Origin: Physocladia obscura | Lineage: Eukaryota > Chytridiomycota > Chytridiomycetes > Chytridiales > Chytriomycetaceae | Direction of reading: 5' to 3' | NCBI GenBank assembly: GCA_027596945.1 | Contig: JADGJH010000634.1 | Span: 2,464 to 15,837, forward strand | DNA length: 13,374 bases | Notes under the pieces: model-generated | The model's input: the letters and a program-made list of their open reading frames with translations, nothing else | Database searches by the model: none | What the model was told of the DNA's origin: nothing | In this document: in pieces, positions 8,458 to 13,374 of the stretch | Position numbering within the stretch: the stretch's first letter is position 1 | How the letters are laid out: every line of letters begins with the position of its first letter | Program-made: the position numbers and the translations under genes

Positions 8458-8463
8458 AATAAA
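8458..8463 (+). terminator. Polyadenylation signal of HD-A
   Basis: AATAAA lies 20 bp after the HD-A stop codon, a usual place for a fungal 3' end. Confidence 0.4.
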
Positions 8464-8859
8464 ATTTGGATTTGAGTTGTTTATATGCTTTGTTCTTCTC
8501 ATAATGGCGCCTGAGATCTTAAATAGCCTGAAACGTTTGTGTACTATGATGGAAGTTGCGATGGGTGCGATGTATGATTTCAATTTCTTCAACGGAACGT
8601 TTTGAATTTGTGTAAGTGTGTGTTGAATTTTTTTGATTGGCTGCAAAATTCACTCAATCTCGAAAAATAATCTGTATAAACATTATCTCCAGTTATTTAA
8701 GAATTCAACAGACATAGAACAAGGAGTTTGTTCAAACTCAAATAAATATTTTAAAATCTATATTTATTAAGTAACAAAAACGAAACCAAAAATAAAACGA
8801 AAAAAAAACACAGCAGCAAAACCATTTCAATCTATACATATCCGATTCGTGATATTGTT
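8464..8859. other. Convergent 3' region between HD-A and HD-B
   Basis: About 400 bp separates the two stop codons. A minus-strand AATAAA (8763-8768) could end HD-B about 90 bp after its stop. A search here for the RPFIMS-type C-terminus missing from HD-B found none. Confidence 0.45.
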
Positions 8860-9420
8860 TTAAAAAGCGGCAGCACTCATCCGCCGCTTGCGAAACCACA
8901 ACATAACCTCCCGCTGATTCATTGCAAGAGCCGAAGCGAGCTTATAGTATTGAGTAGTAGTTGGAGCCTGGGTTTTTTCAGCATAAATACGCTCGAGAGC
9001 AAGAAGTTGGGCCTGAGACAGCAGAGAAGCTTGTGAGTTACTACCGGTGAGGAATCGGTTGTTTTGATTATGGGGAGGTGTCTTCTGAGGGATTTTCACT
9101 ATTACAAATTGGGGGTTTTCCACAGATTCGATTGGGGCTCGAAACGCATTATGGACTTGCGGATCCGGAACGCTAACAACAACGCGGCGGGAAGAGCACG
9201 GATATGAATAAGCAGTATGCAAGTATACGTTGGCCTTGGCACTTTCGTTGGTGCGTTCGTTGCAACTGTAAGTTGAGAGGGAGGAATTTGGACTACCGAT
9301 CGCAGGGGCCAAGTCGGGGACTCCTATGTCAGAATCAGATACCACCAGCGATGAGATAGTTTCCGTGTTGTCGTTATCATCGAGCACAGTCTGCAGGAAT
9401 CTCGTTTTGTTTCCTTCCAT
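8860..9420 (-). CDS. HD-B: short variant homeodomain protein, 186 aa
   Basis: Homeodomain at about residues 131-181: SQAQLLALERIYAEKTQAP, then TTTQYYKLASALAM and REVMLWFRKRRM. The helix 3 Trp is residue 175; the Asn51 position is Lys178, as in HD-A. The loop TQAPTTTQYY is closest to HD-A's SQAPNATQYY, so A and B look like sister copies. It ends with SAAAF and TAA right after helix 3, so the basic tail and the C-terminal RPFIMS signature are absent. The N-terminal 100 residues are acidic and Ser-rich, followed by VIVKIPQKTPPH, which resembles VIVKLPKTANN in HD-A. The start is taken at ATG 9420 (MEGNKTRF); the frame extends upstream only to a GTG. The gene is intronless as read. It may be a natural short form or a truncated copy. 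Confidence 0.77.
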   Translation of the reverse strand: MEGNKTRFLQTVLDDNDNTETISSLVVSDSDIGVPDLAPAIGSPNSSLSTYSCNERTNESAKANVYLHTAYSYPCSSRRVVVSVPDPQVHNAFRAPIESVENPQFVIVKIPQKTPPHNQNNRFLTGSNSQASLLSQAQLLALERIYAEKTQAPTTTQYYKLASALAMNQREVMLWFRKRRMSAAAF

Positions 9421-9546
9421 TGTCTTTTTTTGGTTTGAGAGATTTAATTTTTGGATTTGCAAAAATGTCTCAGGTATCACACCTGGTCACGTGTCCACCA
9501 GACCATGCTATTCAATCAAAAATTGCAGCTCGTGCTCAATATACCT

Positions 9547-9858
9547 TTATTTCTCTTTACCCGCGATATATACCACAATATATAGACCGTATTTGTGTCT
9601 GTTGGTGGTTCGACGAAATTTTGAATTCTTTATGACTAGACACGAGCTCTGAGTGTTACTTTGAGTCAGACTCATTGACGGCATATAGTCTTGACCTGTT
9701 TGCGAGTAACGGAATGGAAGGAGCGGTAGTAAACCAAGGAAAATTGCTTCAATCACTTTGGGTTGAGGAAATCCGGCATGTGCGCTAGCGATACATGCAA
9801 ACTCCTGTCTGATAATTTTTTCTTTGACAAAGTCATACCAATGTTTCCATTTTGACAT
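9547..9858 (-). CDS. Unrecognised small ORF, 103 aa, possible gene or exon
   Basis: From ATG 9858 the frame reads MSKWKHWYDFVKEKIIRQEF, then IASAHAGFPQPKVIEAIFLG and LLPLLPFRYSQTGQD, with a short hydrophobic stretch near residues 38-52 that could enter a membrane. GC is higher than in the flanks and the residue mix is protein-like up to about residue 70; the last 30 residues look less convincing, so a donor site near CAAACAG-GTCAAG is possible. It has no similarity to the homeodomain or methyltransferase families and no domain that I recognise. It may be an unrelated gene, a relic or chance. Confidence 0.3.
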   Translation of the reverse strand: MSKWKHWYDFVKEKIIRQEFACIASAHAGFPQPKVIEAIFLGLLPLLPFRYSQTGQDYMPSMSLTQSNTQSSCLVIKNSKFRRTTNRHKYGLYIVVYIAGKEK

Positions 9859-10660
9859 GGGAAAACGGAAATTCCTGATTCTATTGCAACAAGGAAAATC
9901 TAGGATACACTCGATGAAAATTTTCCTCACGAACAATATTCATTCTACATATAAACACTGTAACTCCTTTATCTTCGTCCATTTTATTGTTTCTTGTTCG
10001 CAGCTTTTTGCCCCAAAGCGTTTTTTCATGACGTTTATGAGAAAAAATTCTCACGTGTAACGATTTGAATATATCAAAAAAAACCCATAGTTTCCAAAAG
10101 CTGTTTTTGCGAAAGCAAAAAAGAATATAATAAAGACAAGAAGAATCATGAAAACAGAGAAAACACTTTGTTAACCGTGCTTCTTTTCGTTGGTTGACTC
10201 AGTTCAGAGACCCTCTTTCAGAATTGTCCATTCAGCGAAGAATCGGTACTATTCTACCATAATTTATGGCACAATAGGAACATAACTAATTTATGACAAA
10301 GCCATCTGAAAAATTGTGATTTTGTTGAATTTCGATATCGTGACAACGACAAGACACTCAAAATTTTGAAACTACTTAAATTCCTTTCATGATTCATGGT
10401 CAATTATGAAGTTTCTGAAATTATTTTTTTCCACAAATGTCTAACAGATCAAGAATTTCTCTACTGATCTCTTCTTTCACTTTAAGAATGTCGGTATTTA
10501 TTTTAGAACGCAAAATAGTCTCAAATATTTATTTGAAAGCCTCTGAAACCAGTATTGGAGATGAATTTATAGCGAAGAAGATTTGTCAACATGAAAAATT
10601 TAATAGACTGAAGCCGCATATTTTGAACAACAACAAAAAGCAGAAAACAAAAAAATTGTG
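9859..10660. other. AT-rich spacer between small ORF and HD-C
   Basis: About 800 bp with no convincing coding segment, RNA gene or repeat. It should contain the 3' end of HD-C, which is read leftwards. Confidence 0.45.
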
Positions 10661-11209
10661 TCAAATAAGGGCATCAATACTCATAATGAAAGGTCGATTT
10701 TTTTGGTTCAGCCCTCGCCTTTTTTTTTCCTGCATCCGCCATAACCGTCGTTCCTCGCGCTCTTGTTCTTCCTTTATGACCGCTTTCACACCTTTCGGCT
10801 TCTCCATTCGCTTCTGTCGAAACCACACCATTACGTCGCGTATCGGAACCGCGATCCGCCGTGAGATCTCAAGGTAGCGCTTTCCCGTCGGCGCTGCAGT
10901 TTCTTCATCGTATATCTGCTCGAGAATTTCAAGCTGGTCTTGTGAAAGTTGTGGTCTGATTTTGGATTCAGTGTCAGCGGGTATGTAAATACGATTTGTG
11001 GCTGTGTGTGTTGCCGTTGGAATGTGACATGGTGTTTCAAGGATTTTTGCGATATGGATACAATTAGCAGGTGCTGAGGGTGGTTGGCTGGAGTTGATAG
11101 ATCGATGGGCGGAATTTTGAAAACTAGGTTTTCTGTAGTAATTGCCCCTGTCTGGATAGATACGAAATGTCGAGATGAAGTTCATCATTTCAGAGAAATT
11201 CTTTGACAT
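10661..11209 (-). CDS. HD-C: variant homeodomain protein, 182 aa
   Basis: Homeodomain at about residues 77-127: LSQDQLEILEQIYDEE, then AAPTGKRYLEISRRIAV and RDVMVWFRQKRMEKP. The helix 3 Trp is residue 119; Gln122 sits where Asn51 is expected, and Lys123-Arg124 follow. It has the same one-residue-longer helix 1 to helix 3 spacing as the other copies. A very basic, charged segment (about 133-168, EEQEREERRLWRMQEKKRR) and the C-terminal signature NRPFIMSIDALI complete the protein. The N-terminal 75 residues are variable. ATG 11209 (MSKNFSEMM) is chosen because the frame upstream begins only at a TTG; the following Met-Met is an alternative. It is intronless as read and nearest to HD-D in helix 2 (APTGKxYLEIS). 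It is the best intact member to represent the C/D type. Confidence 0.82.
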   Translation of the reverse strand: MSKNFSEMMNFISTFRIYPDRGNYYRKPSFQNSAHRSINSSQPPSAPANCIHIAKILETPCHIPTATHTATNRIYIPADTESKIRPQLSQDQLEILEQIYDEETAAPTGKRYLEISRRIAVPIRDVMVWFRQKRMEKPKGVKAVIKEEQEREERRLWRMQEKKRRGLNQKNRPFIMSIDALI

Positions 11210-12187
11210 GAAAAATGAAGACAAAAAAACCTAGAAAAAAAAAAGCAATCGAACACCAAGATAAATGCAAAAAAAATAAAAAGCTGAATTTGAATGCCCT
11301 TTTTTTTTTTTCAAGAGAATGAAACAATATCGTAGCTTTTGAAAAGTGATATGGTTGTCGCATAATGTTTTTCTCTTCTATTCTTGTTAACCGAACAAAT
11401 ACTTCACATAAATTATGCCAAATAAAAGAATAAAAGTAAAATAACATGCGAAAATTGGTGACAATAAAAAAAACAGGTCACATAGAGGAGATCTGCGTGG
11501 TCACAAGATTTGTGTGAAAGGAAAATTTTTTTTAAATAATTTTCTTTTGAAACATTTCATTTCAACGCCAAACTTCAAATTTTGTTTTATTCTTGGCTCT
11601 TCCTTGCAGAAAATTAATCTATAATCATTATTTTATTCAAAATACTTGAAAGATGAGTGATGAAATGAGCTTCAATGCGAAATCACTGTGATACCAGGAG
11701 GTATGTTGTCGAATGCTCACCAAAAACATTCATTAAAATCCTGCTATCGCATACAGAATTTAGGCGTTTGTTTTGGTCCTGGCTTTCTTTTTTAATTGTA
11801 ATTTCAAATATTATTTATACGAGCCCAAAAGATTCAATTTGAAAGTTTTTTCTCTGATATATGGTAGTTTTGCAAGAGCTATGGCCATTTAATATCCGTA
11901 AACAAAGGCGAGACCAGGTAAAAAACAATTTTTTTTTTTTTTTGTCTTCAAAAATAACGAAAAAATTGCTAGAGAGAAGTAAATAATAAGTTTTGTTGGA
12001 CAAGAGGATTTGCGAGCGCATTCCATTAATGCAAAAACCTAAAATCAGGGAGATAGGATCTTTTAGACAGTTTATTATTAAAAGAGTTTTAAGGCCTGCT
12101 TTATCAGCTTCTTAAATAATTATTTTTAAAAAAACAAAAAAAATCTCAAAATTTATTTTTTGATTTCTAAGTATTTTTTCATGCCAT
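11210..12187. other. AT-rich spacer between HD-C and HD-D
   Basis: Nearly 1 kb, very AT-rich, with several poly-A and poly-T runs (for example near 11300 and 11930). No coding segment or RNA gene is seen. It should hold the HD-C promoter. Confidence 0.5.
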
Positions 12188-12984
12188 TCAGAACTTTATG
12201 CGATAAAGACTTTCGAAATTAAACCAGAGAAACTTTCTTTTTTGAAAATACTCTGTAAAGTCCAAATTTGCAGACACAACACGTTTTGCGTTAATAGTTA
12301 TTATAAAAGGTCTATTCTGTCCCACGAATTTCTGTCGATTTTTTTCTTCTTGTATCTGCTTTTGTTGCTGTTGCCGTTTCCAGCGTCTCTCCGCCCGATA
12401 TCTTTCTTCTTCCATAACATACCGCACACCATTCGGCTTCTCCATTCGTTTTTGCCGAAACTATGCCATCACGTTGTGTATTGGCGCTCCAATATTCTGC
12501 GATATTTCGAGATATTGTTTGCCTGTTGGCGCCGGTCGTACATTTGCTCAAGAAATTCCAGCTGGTCCTCCGTAAAATTACTCGCCGCCGATAATGCATT
12601 GTAATTGAATTGTGGCGAGATAAGTGCGCTTAATTGCGAATGCTTTTGTTTTTGCATACAATCATGAATACCCTTACGGTGGTGAAAGGGAAAAGTTTCG
12701 TGGCGCATGCGGATTTTAATTGGATGGTGGGCAGTTTTTTGTGCAACAATTGAATTGCTGTTTTTAAAGCTTGCGTTTCTTAATACTTGCTGGCCGAATG
12801 GAATTTCGAAAATTGGGAACAGATGGCGCGGAGAAATGGATTTACTTTGAATTTGCACTGCCGTTTCGAAATTTTCTGTTGCGATACCAAAAGTTTCTTG
12901 TCCGCTTTGAATTTCAGCAGTTCTTTCAGGGTGCATAATAGAAATCGAGAAAGTGCTGTTGTCTTTGGCTGCTATATTTTTCAT
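12188..12984 (-). pseudogene. HD-D: homeodomain pseudogene with deletion and nonsense codon
   Basis: From ATG 12984 the frame covers a variable N-terminus and helix 1 FTEDQLEFLEQMYD, then loses frame near 12530-12537. Alignment with HD-C DNA shows 10 nt missing between the codons for D and AP. In the shifted frame the homology resumes as APTGKQYLEISQNIGAP and NVMA, then TAG (12463-12461) exactly where the helix 3 Trp should be, then FRQKRMEKPNGV, a basic tail with KRQQQQKQIQEEK, and NRPFIITINA. The last exon-like part lacks the stop found in HD-A and HD-C and reads on to TGA at 12188. No GT-AG pair can remove the two lesions. The deletion could be a sequencing error; the TGG to TAG change less easily so. 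A non-functional relic of the C/D type is the best call. Confidence 0.78.
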
Positions 12985-13374
12985 TTGGTTTTGTGATATC
13001 GGGCTGGTAAAAAATTAGAGATTTTTTTTTTTTTTTTGATGACAAAACAGAACAAAAGCAAAGTTACTTGTTTTGTTGTTCGTTTGATCGGAAATCAGTT
13101 TGCGGCTTTTTGGGTACACTTCTAGAAAATTGATCACAAACAAACCTGCCGAACGGATTGAACAGCATAACACGTGGATGAAGTTGGCTTTCCTTCTTTC
13201 CTACTTCTTTTTTTTTTCCTTTTTTTTTTTTCTCGCAGAATAAATGATAGTACAAACAGTCAAATTTGTCGTCATTCTTTGGTGGGGAGAGACTTTTATT
13301 AAACCTGTTCAAGCTATTGTTCTCTATTATTTTGGCCAATAGCTTTGATTTAATTTTTTTTCTCTTCAATCCAC
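12985..13374. other. Upstream region of HD-D, low-complexity
   Basis: AT-rich with long poly-T tracts near 13022 and 13210. A minus-strand frame at 13064-13369 starts Lys-rich and ends with residues such as PRVMLFNPFGRFVCDQ, but it lacks any family resemblance and splice signals. I do not call a gene here. Confidence 0.4.

Noticed and set aside
9421..9480. N-terminal extension of HD-B
   Set aside because: It would start at GTG; the first ATG is 9420.
10437..10877. Plus-strand open frame of 146 codons
   Set aside because: It overlaps HD-C antisense and its 5' part is low-complexity AT-rich DNA.
11210..11224. N-terminal extension of HD-C
   Set aside because: It would start at TTG; ATG 11209 follows directly.
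12461..12463. TAG in HD-D read as a reassigned codon for Trp
   Set aside because: The same copy also has a frameshifting deletion, and all complete genes here use TGA or TAA as stops, so nothing supports recoding.
12461..12537. Intron in HD-D removing the lesions
   Set aside because: Homology to HD-C is continuous across the interval and no suitable GT-AG pair exists.
13064..13369. Minus-strand open frame of 101 codons
   Set aside because: The first half is encoded by poly-T and poly-A tracts; no family resemblance or splice support.
1..13374. CRISPR array, tRNA or rRNA genes
   Set aside because: No regularly spaced repeats and no cloverleaf or rRNA landmark were seen on either strand.

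Overview
The window looks like nuclear DNA from an early-diverging fungus, with chytrid-like or Mucoromycota-like fungi most likely. The evidence is small GT-AG introns (53 to 85 nt), AT-rich intergenic DNA, no operons or ribosome binding sites, and a class I SAM-dependent methyltransferase family of a type that is expanded in those fungi. The taxon is an inference; no marker gene or RNA gene is present to fix it.

Two tandem gene families fill the window. The left half (1-6282, all minus strand) holds three paralogous methyltransferases: MT1 (3' part outside the window), MT2 (six exons, 390 aa) and MT3 (six exons, 389 aa). Exon boundaries and phases are the same in all three as far as can be seen. 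Each has a divergent, disordered N-terminus starting MG-x-x-x-S, a good N-myristoylation consensus, followed by an R-x-x-S-I-T motif, an acidic SYWDLD block and then the catalytic domain. MT3 stops only 51 bp before the MT2 start. Between MT1 and MT2 lies about 2.4 kb of broken DNA: a fragment of a fourth methyltransferase, a ~195 bp inverted repeat pair, a ~100 bp direct repeat pair and frameshifted remnants of an unrecognised protein on the plus strand.

The right half (7719-12984) holds four paralogous homeodomain genes, here called HD-A (plus), HD-B, HD-C and HD-D (minus). All keep the helix 3 core W-F-R-x-[RK]-R-M, but the almost invariant Asn51 of homeodomains is Lys or Gln in every copy, and the helix 1 to helix 2 spacing is one residue longer than usual. 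HD-A, HD-C and HD-D share a basic tail and a C-terminal signature, RPFI[MI][ST][IV]xA. HD-B stops six residues after the helix 3 core. HD-D is a pseudogene: it has a 10 nt deletion and a TAG in place of the conserved helix 3 tryptophan.

How the two families work together is not known from the sequence. A lipid-anchored, possibly phosphorylated methyltransferase array beside an array of variant homeodomain regulators suggests a fast-evolving signalling or mating-type-like region, but that is inference. The remaining DNA is AT-rich spacer with one unrecognised small ORF (9547-9858).
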